From Streptomyces antibioticus (GTDB lineage: Bacteria; Actinomycetota; Actinomycetes; Streptomycetales; Streptomycetaceae): a stretch of 64,000 nt of DNA. Made by a program: the position numbers and the translations under genes. The notes under the pieces were generated by a model. The model ran no database searches, was not told where the DNA came from, and saw only the letters and a list, made by a program, of their open reading frames with translations. The stretch spans positions 178,067-242,066 of the forward strand of contig NZ_KQ948425.1 in assembly GCF_001514065.1 (NCBI RefSeq). Direction: 5' to 3'. Shown here piece after piece: positions 35,579 to 44,095 of this stretch; the first letter of the stretch is position 1, and each line of letters opens with the position of its first letter.

Positions 35579-36416
35579 ATGACCGAGACCCGCGCGGCCG
35601 TCTTCCGCCGCCCCGACCGACTCCTCCGCGTCGAAACCGTCACCCTGGACGACCCCGGCCCCACCGAAGTCGTGCTCCAGGTCAAGGCGGCCGCACTCTG
35701 CCACACCGAACTGCACGTCAAGCGCGGGCAGCGCCCGGTCGGCATAACGCCCATGGTCCTCGGCCACGAGGGGGCTGGGATCATGGAAGCGGTGGGCTCG
35801 CAGGTCACCGACATCAAGGTCGGCGACCACGTCGCCATGACCTGGATCCCCGCCTGCGGTCAGAGCCTGCCTTACCTGCCGTACCTGCCGTACCTGCGAG
35901 GAAGACACCACCGCTCCGTAGACAGCGCCCGCGGAGTTGCCGGCCCCCAGCTCGACGGCACCTACCGCCGCCGCGACGCCCAGGGCCAGGATGTCGGCTC
36001 CTTCTGCCTGGTCGGCGCGTTCGCCGAGCGCACCGTCGTAGACCGGGCCAGCGTCGTGGCGATCGCCGACCGCACCTTGCCCTTCACCGCTGCCGTGCTG
36101 GCCACGTGCTCGGCCGCGGGCGCCGTCGGCGCCGTCACCAACGCGGCCCACGTCCAGCCCACCGACAGCGTCCTCGTACTCGGCACCGGCGGCGTCGGGA
36201 TGACCGCCGTCCAGGCCGGCCGCAACGCCGGCCCACCACCGTCATTGCCCTCCACCGCCAGCCCTGAAAGCTCAACCTCGTCGAAAAGGTCGGCGCCACC
36301 ACCCACGATCCGTTCCGTCCCCGAACTCGACCTGCCCGCCGCCGTGCTGGCCCTGACCGGCGGACTCGGCGTCGACCACGCCTTCGTCTGCAGCGACCCG
36401 GTCACCGCGGAATGTG
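35579..36416 (+). pseudogene. zinc-type alcohol dehydrogenase, internally scrambled and 3'-truncated
   Basis: From ATG 35579 the protein begins as a medium-chain zinc ADH: VKAAALCHTELHVKRGQ, LGHEGAGIMEAVGSQV, KVGDHVAMTWIPACG. The structural-zinc lobe is then replaced by a run encoded by three CTGCCGTAC-like 9-mers (about 35869-35899). Normal sequence returns (GAFAERTVVDRASVVAIADR, VLVLGTGGVGMTAVQAGRNA), changes frame near 36235, and comes back at LPAAVLALTGGLGVDHAF. The gene stops abruptly near 36416, where the opposite-strand flavoprotein begins. No working enzyme is expected. Confidence 0.75.
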
Positions 36417-36432
36417 CCGACTCTTGGAGCGG

Positions 36433-37533
36433 TCAGCGGGGCTTGCCGAGTTCTGCCGCCGGCCGCAGGTTCTCCTCGAGTCCTTCGGCCATGGCCGCGC
36501 CGGCCAGTGCCCGGCCCAGTCGAGGTGCCTGTTTGAACAGGTTGTGCCCGGCGGTGAAAAAGATCCTGTCGGCTTCCCAGACCGCCATGCCGTCTTCGCT
36601 CCACGGCAGGCTTGTCACCCAGCAGTGCAGGTACTCGACGGGCTCGGGGTCGAGGCCGGGCAGTGCGCGGGAGACGTACGCGCGGGCGCGGTCGTTGAGT
36701 GCCACCAGTTCCTCGGGGTCCGCAATGCTGCCGTCCTCCCGCACCTCGACAGTTTGGCTGAGGCCCACCGCATATCGGCTGTTGCCGGGGTAGGGGGCTG
36801 CGTAGACGCCGACCTCGCCGAAGTCACCGCTGCTGTCCTGCAGGCAGGCGACCCGTGCCGGGGGCGCTCCCCTGACCTGGAAGGTGAGGCGGACGTGGGC
36901 TGCCGGCCGTACGGGCAGCGAAAGCCCCACGTTGCGCGCCAGCCGCGTCGTGTCCCGGCCCGCGCACACCACGGCCGCTGCGTACTCTTCGCGGCCGGCA
37001 GCGCTGAGCACCTCCACCGTGCCGCGGCTCGTCGGATGCAGCGAGATGACCTCGTCGGTGACCACAGAGTCACCCAGCGCCTCGGCCAGGCTCTCGACAG
37101 CGACACGGGTGCGGATAGCACCGCCGCCCTCATCGAGCATCGCGGGACCGCGGTACTCGGCGAGCAGCGGCATGCTGGCGTGAAGCTCGGCGCTGTCCAC
37201 GGTCCGGACCGGTATGCCGCCGACATCCTGGAGAACGCGCAGTCTGTCGGGAACGGAACCGCCCAGGGCGACCACCCCGTCCTGGGAAATCATTTCGGCG
37301 CCCAACCGGTCGGCCCACTCGTCCCAGACGGCGCGGCCCTGCTGGGTGAATTCGACCAGGCGGGCGTCGTCGTGCGCGTGGCGGAAGATGCGGGACTGAC
37401 CACTGGACTGTCCGTGGCCCGGAAGGCCGCTTTCGTAGACCCGAGCCACCGTTCCGCGTTCGGCCAGTGCATAGGCGGTGCACAGGCCGACGATGCCGGC
37501 TCCTACCACGGCCACCTCGGGAGCCCGGTCCAT
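36433..37533 (-). CDS. FAD-dependent amine/amino-acid oxidase (sarcosine oxidase-like)
   Basis: A 366-residue DAO-superfamily flavoprotein. The N-terminal FAD motif is VAVVGAGIVGLCTAYALAER (about 7-26), followed by SSGQSRIFRHAH, the segment near the covalent or active-site region of monomeric sarcosine/N-methyltryptophan oxidases. The C-terminal FITAG-like piece is IFFTAGHNLFKQAPRLGRAL. The Cys that covalently binds FAD in sarcosine oxidase is not at its usual place (NLFKQAP). Likely oxidises an N-methylated or primary amine with oxygen. No operon partner. The ADH remnant ends at its stop codon, which suggests a junction there. Confidence 0.85.
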   Translation of the reverse strand: MDRAPEVAVVGAGIVGLCTAYALAERGTVARVYESGLPGHGQSSGQSRIFRHAHDDARLVEFTQQGRAVWDEWADRLGAEMISQDGVVALGGSVPDRLRVLQDVGGIPVRTVDSAELHASMPLLAEYRGPAMLDEGGGAIRTRVAVESLAEALGDSVVTDEVISLHPTSRGTVEVLSAAGREEYAAAVVCAGRDTTRLARNVGLSLPVRPAAHVRLTFQVRGAPPARVACLQDSSGDFGEVGVYAAPYPGNSRYAVGLSQTVEVREDGSIADPEELVALNDRARAYVSRALPGLDPEPVEYLHCWVTSLPWSEDGMAVWEADRIFFTAGHNLFKQAPRLGRALAGAAMAEGLEENLRPAAELGKPR

Positions 37534-38049
37534 TCGATCGCCTCACTTCGCGTCCCGGAGCCGTCCCCCTGCAGAGCAAGGAATTGGGTTCATCGGTCGC
37601 CGCCGCGAACTGGTGGGTGACTGGACCCGGTGGGCGGCATTGTCAGGCTCTACGTAACGCGACGGCGAAACCGTGTCTCCTTCAGCCTCACATCGATCCG
37701 AAATATGTCAACCGGCCACCTCGGACAACGACCGTAATCGACCGGCGGAGAACCGGGCGATCGGACGCCCGGGCAAGGCATGGGAGGAGGTTCCTGAGGA
37801 GCAGTCAGCCGGCTCGCGATCCCGTGGCTGTCCAGACCGGCGGGCAGCAGCAGGGGTTCCGCTCGGTCGAGGTGTCGGCCCGCCGGACGTGTTGCCGGCA
37901 CCCGGGGCGCTGGGTGTGGAATGACCTTGCACCGTGATCCGCCTGGCAGCCAACGCAGCCAGGACGTCCTGCACATGGGAGTTCAGGCTCATCGTGTCGT
38001 TCCCCCTGCTTTGGCTGGCCTGTACCGAGCGCGAGGGGAGCCTGCACGC

Positions 38050-38260
38050 CGATCACCGGCCAGGCGCTCGTGGTCTGGTACGCCTTGGCCAACAGCCCGG
38101 ACACCGCGTGGTCGGCGCCGGTGGAGGCCGCCCGCAGGTCGGCGATCAAGCCGGAAAGGGTCCGCTCCAGCTCTGTGTACTTGCAGGTGTGGAAGAGGCT
38201 GAGCGCTGCGCCGACACGGCGGTGTAAGTCGGCGGTGTCCTGAGGGTCTCCGGGCCGATG
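38050..38260 (-). pseudogene. fragment of an XRE-type regulator (C-terminal helical domain)
   Basis: The minus frame reads TADLHRRVGAALSLFHTCKY, TELERTLSGLIADLRAASTG and AVSGLLAKAYQTTSA, the tetratricopeptide-like C-terminal domain found in many Streptomyces XRE regulators. Neither the helix-turn-helix nor the true end is present. The rest of 37534-38366 has no gene I can support. Confidence 0.5.
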
Positions 38261-38366
38261 ACCTTCCTCGTGATGGCGGAGGCCCTCATGCTCGCAGCGG
38301 CCGTTCTACTGGCACTCGTCATCGAGCGCATCACGATGTTGCAGAGCGCCGCGCTCCGCGCCACCG

Positions 38367-38660
38367 TCACACTGTCTCGGCGCCGATAACGACGTCAACG
38401 GCGCGAGCCCATCCCTGCGGATCGTCAACCGAAACGCGAACTCGCCGCCTGCCTGGCCTCCCAAGCAGGGAAGTGGTGAATCGGCTCTCGCCGACGACAT
38501 CCCCCACTACGAGCCGACCGTCACTCAGCAGAAGATGCCCGCCGAGGGCCAGCGTCGTGGGGATCCACTCGGTCGACCCGAGCGCCATCACCGGGTGATT
38601 CGCATACAGGTCTACCCTGCGATCTGCACGCCTGACTCCCAGTCCATCCGTGACGTTCAT
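38367..38660 (-). CDS. hypothetical protein
   Basis: A 97-residue frame, ATG 38660, with a plausible protein composition (DLYANHPVMALGSTEWIPTT, LALGGHLLLSDGRLVVGDVV). No family recognised and no clear RBS. It overlaps slightly, on the other strand, a 43-codon hydrophobic frame at 38258-38389 (MTFLVMAEALMLAAAVLLAL) that might instead be the real small gene. Confidence 0.35.
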   Translation of the reverse strand: MNVTDGLGVRRADRRVDLYANHPVMALGSTEWIPTTLALGGHLLLSDGRLVVGDVVGESRFTTSLLGRPGRRRVRVSVDDPQGWARAVDVVIGAETV

Positions 38661-38826
38661 TCAGCTGCTTCAAGTTGGTCACCGATCGCGTGGCTGGGCC
38701 ACTTTCGAGGGACTCTGGCCTGCTTGATGGCTTCGTGTGACTCCCCGGCACGCCAATAGGACCCGTTTGCGAAGTCGTTGAGCAACTGTCAATAGTTGTG
38801 GATCATGTGGCGTGTGATCCAGCCGG

Positions 38827-38995
38827 TCATCTCGCGTCATAGCAGAGGCAGAAGGGGTGGCCGGCGGGGTCGAAGAGCACATGGAGGCTCTCCTGCGGCT
38901 GGACTTCCGCGATCGTGGCGCCCAGGGCGACCGCCTCGGCGACCGCCGAGTCCAGGTCGCCGACCTGGAAGTCGGCCAGGCCCGGGTGCACGGAG
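38827..38995 (-). pseudogene. C-terminal fragment of a glyoxalase/VOC-family protein
   Basis: The frame ending TGA 38827-38829 reads LADFQVGDLDSAVAEAVALG, ATIAEVQPQESLHVLFDPAG and HPFCLCYDAR, the C-terminal half of a VOC domain with the usual DPAGHPFCL end. It is cut at about 38995, where an AT-richer segment begins. Confidence 0.7.
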
Positions 38996-38997
38996 TT

Positions 38998-39745
38998 TCA
39001 CACGTAGAGGAAGGTCTCTCCCGTACCCGACCTTCTAATTCCGAACGCTTCTATCCGCTTATCCCTTTCCCGATACTGATCAAACTTTCGTAGAGATTCA
39101 CGTCCGGCGGAAGGCAGCAGCGACTGCACATCATCAATTACAGCTTCTAGGCTGGTACCGGTGAGGGACGCGCTGTCATTGATCGCGGAGAGGACAAAAA
39201 GGCTGTCGCGGTAGTCACCGAGACGACCCTCCGCAAGAGCAACGGCGACAACCCCGCGCCTCAGCGCGTCGAGCGACTCAGACCGTACTGCGACCGACGC
39301 CATACGCTGCCCGTACGCGCTCAAGACCGCTGCAGCCTCTGCATTCAGACCACTGGTCACGCCCTCGCGCACGGCTGCGGATCCTGCCATATGCCTTGAC
39401 GACGCCTTCCACTACATCATCCAAAGGATGTGGAATCTTCACTTTCAGATAGCCGTTGAAGCGTCGATCTCGCAATCGGTGGACGCTAACGCTTTCGCTT
39501 TTCGACTCTGCCTTCTTGTCAATTCGACGGGACACGATCGTCTCACTTCCATCGATGGCCAGATTGTAGAATCTGCTGAATTTTCTGGGCGAGCCCGCTC
39601 GGTACCTGCCGCTTCGCCTTCCACTTCGGCCGTCGACGAAGACTTCACTCGTGGAACATCGTGCAGAGGCCGGTAGCAGGGCCAGCGCCAGACCCGCGCC
39701 CAGGACGATCCACGCGTGCCACCGAATCTGGTCGATTGGCCTCGA
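38998..39745 (-). pseudogene. AT-richer, frameshifted exported-type protein of unknown function
   Basis: Two minus frames give one protein. The first has a hydrophobic start (WIVLGAGLALALLPASARCS), then KFSRFYNLAIDGSETIVSRR and FNGYLKVKIPHPLDDVVEGV. A shift at about 39370 leads to REGVTSGLNAEAAAVLSAYG, SLFVLSAINDSASLTG and ESLRKFDQYRERDKRI, ending at 38998. Codons such as AAA, GAA, ATT and AGT are used far more than in neighbouring genes, which suggests foreign origin. No start codon was identified. Function unknown. Confidence 0.5.
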
Positions 39746-39764
39746 CCGCCGGTCCTGACCGGTG

Positions 39765-40000
39765 GCCGAGAGGTGCGGCTGGTGCGGCGGTCCCAGGACG
39801 AGCTGTGGGAGCGGAACATGGCCGCCGCCCCCCTTTTCCACGCCCGTGAAGGGCACCTGCGCTAGCCGCGCCAGCACCGCGAGGACGTCAACGGGGAGCT
39901 GCTGGGCTTGGGGTAGTTCATCTCCAACACCCGCCGCCGCGCCGCCAAGCTCAGCCCCGAACGACGCGACGCCCTCACCAACTTGGGGATGCGCTGGTAG
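39765..40000 (+). pseudogene. helicase-associated-domain remnant with two in-frame stops
   Basis: The frame reads QDELWERNMAAAPLFHAREG, TAG (39863-39865), PRQHREDVNGELLGLG, TAG (39914-39916), FISNTRRRAAKLSPERRDAL and TNLGMRW before the final TAG. These are the repeats at the C-terminus of the large helicase-associated-domain proteins common on Streptomyces chromosome arms. The helicase part is missing. Confidence 0.65.
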
Positions 40001-40652
40001 ACGGCTGGGGACGAAGATGCGCAATCCAGGGATGTTCCGGGTGTACGCGGCCGAGTAGCTCGGCCAGGCTCTCACGCTGAGCTGGGGACATGAACGGGAG
40101 GGTCGCGTCGAAGTCTGATTGATCTTTTCGGCGCAAGTGTTTGGCCTTGAACAACAGGACCAATTCGGGCGCCAGATACGGGATGCCGTCCTGGGTGTGG
40201 TGGATGATGTCGCTGTAGGGCAGCCGGATCTCCTCATCGCGGCGGCAGATCCAGGAGTCGCCGTCGTGCGGTTCGCGGAATACGTCGAGTAGGTAGTTTC
40301 CGGTGCCCGGATCGCGGACCCATGTCTGGTGCACTGCAGCCAACACCTCCGGTGTGGCGTCCTCCCAGACCCGACCGCTGCCGACAGCGTCGAAGACGTA
40401 CCCCGGAAAGCGGTGGCGGACCTCGGGGAAGCTCGCGGCCGGAATCGCGATTTCGATGTCCCCGTGAGCGCGCGTCTGCCTGCCGCGGAACAGGTCCAGC
40501 GCCCAGCCCGCGGCCACGTACCAGGGCGTGCCGATCCCGGCCAGGCGCTGCGCGACCTCACTCGGGGTCCAGCATGAGGACCACCGGGCGTCGAGGGCCT
40601 CGATCTCGCCGGGTGACAGTTCGATGCCGCCACTGGGCAGTTGCTCGCTCAC
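39975..40652 (-). CDS. nucleotidyltransferase of the aminoglycoside adenylyltransferase type
   Basis: A 225-residue protein resembling ANT(2'')-like enzymes. The active site is GTPWYVAAGWALDLFRGRQT with HGDIEIAIP (about 41-70), the Asp/Glu metal ligands being in DLF and GDIEI. Later WEDATPEVLAAVHQTWVRDP and LAPELVLLFKAKHLRRKDQS with DFDATLP fit the group. It overlaps an upstream 68-codon frame by ATGA. It may adenylylate aminoglycosides or only resemble such enzymes, and the host context gives no resistance partner. Its 3' end overlaps the convergent helicase-associated remnant by 26 bp. Confidence 0.75.
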   Translation of the reverse strand: MSEQLPSGGIELSPGEIEALDARWSSCWTPSEVAQRLAGIGTPWYVAAGWALDLFRGRQTRAHGDIEIAIPAASFPEVRHRFPGYVFDAVGSGRVWEDATPEVLAAVHQTWVRDPGTGNYLLDVFREPHDGDSWICRRDEEIRLPYSDIIHHTQDGIPYLAPELVLLFKAKHLRRKDQSDFDATLPFMSPAQRESLAELLGRVHPEHPWIAHLRPQPSTSASPSW

Positions 40653-40855
40653 CGCAAAAATCTATCAGCGGTCGAAGCGAGCCCCAGGCCACGATCTATG
40701 AAGCAGACCAGCGGAACCGGGAGCCTACACGGCAGTGGCCAGGGCTGCTTGTTCATGAACCACCAGCCAGTGAGCTGCCCAGCCGCCTCTGCCTCGATCA
40801 GTGCTGGGCCGAGACGCTCGGCGCTGGCGCGCTCAATCGTCGTCCAGGTGCTCAT
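40649..40855 (-). CDS. short protein resembling the start of thiopeptide-type bacteriocin biosynthesis proteins
   Basis: A 68-residue frame whose stop overlaps the nucleotidyltransferase start (ATGA). MSTWTTIERASAERLGPALI and AGQLTGWWFMNKQPWPL recall the N-terminus of lantibiotic-dehydratase C-domain/thiopeptide-type proteins, which are some 300 residues long. This would therefore be a truncated relic or a small protein that shares only this segment. Weak assignment. Confidence 0.35.
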   Translation of the reverse strand: MSTWTTIERASAERLGPALIEAEAAGQLTGWWFMNKQPWPLPCRLPVPLVCFIDRGLGLASTADRFLR

Positions 40856-40959
40856 ACTCGACCGCCAGAGGCAACAATGAGATTGAAACGGCAGGTGACG
40901 ACCGGGCTACGGGATCTACTCCCAGACGCGCCCCGATCCTGGGTTTTCAGGGGGACAGA

Positions 40960-41472
40960 ATGACATCGGCGATCATTGGCCTGATCGGTGCGGCACTGGG
41001 AGCGTTGACGGCCGTAGTTGGTTCGGCCCTGTCCGAACGACGGCTAGTACGTCATGAGGCCGCAACGTGGCGCCGGGACCAACGGGCCGCCGCCTATGAC
41101 GGCGTCTTCCACGCGCTGACCAGAGCCGCCAGCTACCGCCACAAGATCTCCGCCGAAGGTGCGCCTGACCAGGCCCTCCTGCAGCAATGGTTCGACGATC
41201 TCGTCGAAGCGCAGTACCGGCTGCGTCTTCTGACGGCCCACTGCCATCGTCCCGGCGGCGGAACGAGCCTCCCCCTCGCTGTCCAACGGATGAACACGGC
41301 ACTCGCTCTCCTCAGGGAAGGTGACCTCGCCAAAGCGGCCGACGCTGCCGACGAGACAGCCGAACTGATCGCCAAGTGCGCCCGAATCGACATGGGCAAC
41401 GAGCCCGCCCCGCCAGCGACGCGACCGCTGCCTGCCGGCGAACCTCACCCGGAGCCCGGAGGCGGACCGTGA
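40960..41472 (+). CDS. hypothetical protein with N-terminal membrane anchor
   Basis: A 170-residue protein: one hydrophobic segment (IIGLIGAALGALTAVVGSAL), a basic linker (ERRLVRHEAATWRRDQR), then helices (AAAYDGVFHALTRAASYRHK, QYRLRLLTAHCHRPGGG, ALLREGDLAKAADAADETAE). A GGGGGA RBS precedes ATG 40960. A broken relative lies at 3586. Function unknown; the layout resembles small membrane-tethered helical proteins of Streptomyces. Confidence 0.65.
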   Translation: MTSAIIGLIGAALGALTAVVGSALSERRLVRHEAATWRRDQRAAAYDGVFHALTRAASYRHKISAEGAPDQALLQQWFDDLVEAQYRLRLLTAHCHRPGGGTSLPLAVQRMNTALALLREGDLAKAADAADETAELIAKCARIDMGNEPAPPATRPLPAGEPHPEPGGGP

Positions 41473-41499
41473 CCGCACGCTCGTGACTGGGATAGTGCA

Positions 41500-42321
41500 G
41501 AGCAGCTTGCAGAAGCCCCGTTCAACGAGCCACCGAGCACCGAGCCACGGCCGACCGTGCACTAGGTCGCTACCAGCGGCCATGCACCCTCCACGATCGC
41601 ATCCGGCACCCCCGCACATCTCGCCGGCAACGACGGGCAAGACGCACGTAACGTGACTGTGCACCAGGTTGGGCAGAGGCCTGTCGGCAATGACGTGGCG
41701 CAGGTGCTCGCTGCTCCAGCCGGCCTCCAGCATCACGGTCGCCACGCGGCCCTGATCGGTCAGGGCCGCGCCGGTCAGCAGGAATTCGGGTCGGTCGGCG
41801 GCGATGTCGAGCGGCAGGCGAACGGCGGGATGCAATTCATCGGCTGGCGGTGCAGGCGGCAGGTCGCCGTCCGCTCGTCGCGTTCCGCTCGGCGGCTTCG
41901 CGGCGAGGTGCGGCCGCGGAGGGAGGGGGTTGGTGTTCTGCTGGTTGGTCTTCTTTCTGTTGGTGTTCTTAGGGGGCCGATCAGCCGACGTCGGCTCATC
42001 CACCGGTGGAAAACCCGATACCGGCTGCGACCTGCACGCCCGCCCATCCGGCCGATCGGTGATCACGTACGCAACCCCGCCGAGGGTGCCGTCGACGTTC
42101 CGGGTGCGTTCGCGCAGAAGGAAGCTGTGCTGTTCCAGCCCCTTCAGGCCGCTCTTGACGGCCGTTTCGCCGTCGCGGCCATTGCGCGCAAGGTTGGTGA
42201 CGGCGATGCGCCAGCCGTCGCGTTGCGTGCTGATCAACCCGGACAACTCCTTGGCCTTGAAAGACAGATGGGGGTCGCGGAAGAGGCGGTTGGCGATCTG
42301 AACAAACCGACCCGCCGCCAT
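41500..42321 (-). CDS. winged-helix/HTH protein, C-terminus lost by readthrough
   Basis: From ATG 42321 the protein begins MAAGRFVQIANRLFRDPHLS and continues with LISTQRDGWRIAVTNLARNG, ETAVKSGLKGLEQHSFLLRE, VAYVITDRP, a helix-turn-helix family frequent in Streptomyces. A basic, Asn/Lys-rich linker follows and then EFLLTGAALTDQGRVATVML, WSSEHLRHVIADRPLPN. Family similarity fades near 41600. The frame then runs on antisense to the gene at 40960 down to 41044, so the natural stop is missing; 41500 is my estimate of the end of genuine sequence. Upstream there is a partial second copy of its own start. Confidence 0.5.
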
Positions 42322-42449
42322 CACACCCCGCCGAATCCCCGCCCGGGCCCCTGGCCCGGCCGCCCTAACGGGGACAGACACCGTTGCGGCTCCGGCCCTC
42401 TCGGATGGCATCCCCGTCCGGTCCGGCCCGCATGAAGTCGGCGAGCACC

Positions 42450-42561
42450 TGCCAGCCCGAACGTGGACGCTGGGGCAGCCGAAGAGTCCCTTCGGCTTGA
42501 ACGACAACTGAGGATCACGGAGCAGGCTGTTGGCGATCTGGGTGAACTGATCTGCCGCCAT
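42450..42561 (-). pseudogene. tandem partial copy of the HTH gene start
   Basis: MAADQFTQIANSLLRDPQLS and FKPKGLFG repeat the first 28 residues of the gene at 42321 with few changes, and the preceding bases (CATCACGCCCTGGCGGATCC against CATCACACCCCGCCGAATCC) match too. It is a diverged tandem duplication about 240 bp apart, both copies in one frame. Confidence 0.6.
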
Positions 42562-42722
42562 CACGCCCTGGCGGATCCCCGCCCTGCGGCTCACTGCGCT
42601 CCCCCACACGTCGTGAAGCCAGCCGCAGCGAGAGCGTGCTGCGTGACGTGAAGGGGGAGGCGGTCAGGGCTTTTGCATGCGCACGCGCCGGCGAGGTCCA
42701 TGCCCGTCACCTCAGTCAGCGG

Positions 42723-43200
42723 CCCTGACCAGACCATCGACCAGGTCGGGCCGACCACGGTCACAGTTCGAGCACCCTTCACGGTGGTCAGGCGTGGTGG
42801 GGGCGTGGTCAGGCCGACCACGCCCCACCACGCCACGCCCTCAGCCCGTCCCGCCCGGCTGCGCAACCGTGACGGGTGCGCAACGGCACGGCTGCCTCGA
42901 TGCGCAGCGCCGGAGGAATCACCGTCCGGGACCGGATGCGCAAGACCGCGCAGCCTGTTGCGCACGCGCCCTTGTTGCGCACGTCCGCCCCGTCGACTGC
43001 GCACCCCGGCATGGGCTCGGTCCCGCCTCTGCGCACTGGCCGTTGCGCAGGCGCGCAGCGGTGTGCCTTCACCCGCCGCGCAGCCGCCCGTGGTCAGGGC
43101 GTGGTCGGGGCGTGGTCAGGCTGACCATGCCCAGACCACGCCGTTTTGTGTCCTCAACGTGACCGTGGTCGGCCTGACCTGGTCGATGGTCTGGTCAGGG
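42723..43200. repeat. large inverted repeat enclosing TGCGCA hexamers
   Basis: Left 42723-42764 and right 43159-43200 are inverted copies identical at 41 of 42 positions (core CTGACCAGACCATCGACCAG). Further inward both sides carry GTGGTCAGG / GACCACGCCCC blocks, so the arms extend to about 110 bp. The enclosed 42860-43070 stretch has nine TGCGCA hexamers. The open frames across it are low-complexity and I do not accept them as genes. It lies between an HTH gene and a TcpC-like gene and could be an origin, transfer site or regulatory centre of an old integrated element. Confidence 0.6.
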
Positions 43201-43250
43201 TCGGCAGGCGCGCTCACCGGGAACATCCGTTCCGATCCAGGAGGTTGACC

Positions 43251-43706
43251 ATGCCTCAGCGAAGGCATGCCTCGCCCACAGAGGGTGCTGCGGTCATGGC
43301 GGCAGGTGCCCGCCTGGAGGCGATGCGGACCCGGGTGCGCTTGTCGCGGGCAGCGGTCTGGATAATCATCGCAGCCGGCCCCATCGCCCTGGTCTTCGTG
43401 ATCGCCTCTACCCCGACCGCACCGGTGGCCGCCCGGCAAAACCGCGCGAGCACTGCGCAGGCCGTCACGGCGGTGGCCGCCGACCCGGCCGGTTATGCGC
43501 AGGTCATCATGACCGCATGGCTGTGCAGCAGCGCCGACGACACGGCGAGTGCGCAGGCACGGCTTGCGCACTCGATGGCACCGGACGTCGACCTGCCCGA
43601 CCCCGCACCGAATGCGCAGCCGACGCCGGCTTTCGTTCAGCAAGTTCTTCATCCGAGCCGCCGGACAGACTCTCCGGGAGCGTTTCGGGAGACCCAGGCG
43701 ATCTGA
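43251..43706 (+). CDS. TcpC-like conjugative-element membrane protein, probably truncated
   Basis: A 151-residue protein with a strong RBS (GGAGG) before ATG 43251. A cytoplasmic start (MPQRRHASPTEGAAVMAAGA) is followed by one membrane helix (AAVWIIIAAGPIALVFVIAS) and an extracytoplasmic part (QVIMTAWLCSSADDTASAQA, RLAHSMAPDVDLPDPAPNAQ). This matches the beginning of actinobacterial TcpC-like proteins (conjugation channel subunit), which are about twice as long, so it is probably truncated. With the HTH gene and repeats it suggests remains of an integrative element. Confidence 0.55.
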   Translation: MPQRRHASPTEGAAVMAAGARLEAMRTRVRLSRAAVWIIIAAGPIALVFVIASTPTAPVAARQNRASTAQAVTAVAADPAGYAQVIMTAWLCSSADDTASAQARLAHSMAPDVDLPDPAPNAQPTPAFVQQVLHPSRRTDSPGAFRETQAI

Positions 43707-44095
43707 TTCCCGTGCGTCAAGGAGATGGAACAGGCGCCGGGCTTCGTCGAGGGTCCCTTGACCTCGCGGTGTCACTGTGTCCGGACGCTTGCGGTGATCG
43801 ACACAGTCACCGGGCTGTACGACAAGGCCTCTTCGGAATCCATCGAACTTGAGCTGTCTGGCCCACCCCTGCGGCAGGGCCGGGTCGTTGACTGGCACGG
43901 CGCGCATCGCCTCGGGTGGCGGTACGAGGCCGGTGCCACGGTCGACGAGCTCGTCACCGCTGGCGCGCAGCCTCTGAGCCGTAGAAGGGATCTGTCCCCG
44001 CCTTCGGCAGGGGCGGAACGGGTGCGGAAGGCATTTGCTGTTGACCGGGTTGGCTGCTGGTATCGCGGACCATTTCCCGCGGGCCGGTGCTCGGA
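43707..44095. other. gene-free stretch with one unassigned coding-like scrap
   Basis: A plus-strand frame at about 43785-43985 reads VIDTVTGLYDKASSESIELE, LSGPPLRQGRVVDWHGAHRL and GWRYEAGATVDELV, coding-like but with no start, end or recognised family. Nothing else is supported before the MFS stop at 44096. Confidence 0.3.

Noticed and set aside
42860..43070. TGCGCA series as a CRISPR array
   Set aside because: Six-base sites at irregular distances with no repeat of 25-40 bp and no cas genes in the window.
42673..43248. 191-codon frame across the TGCGCA region
   Set aside because: Low-complexity Arg/Pro/Ala text with no motif; the inverted-repeat structure explains the region better.
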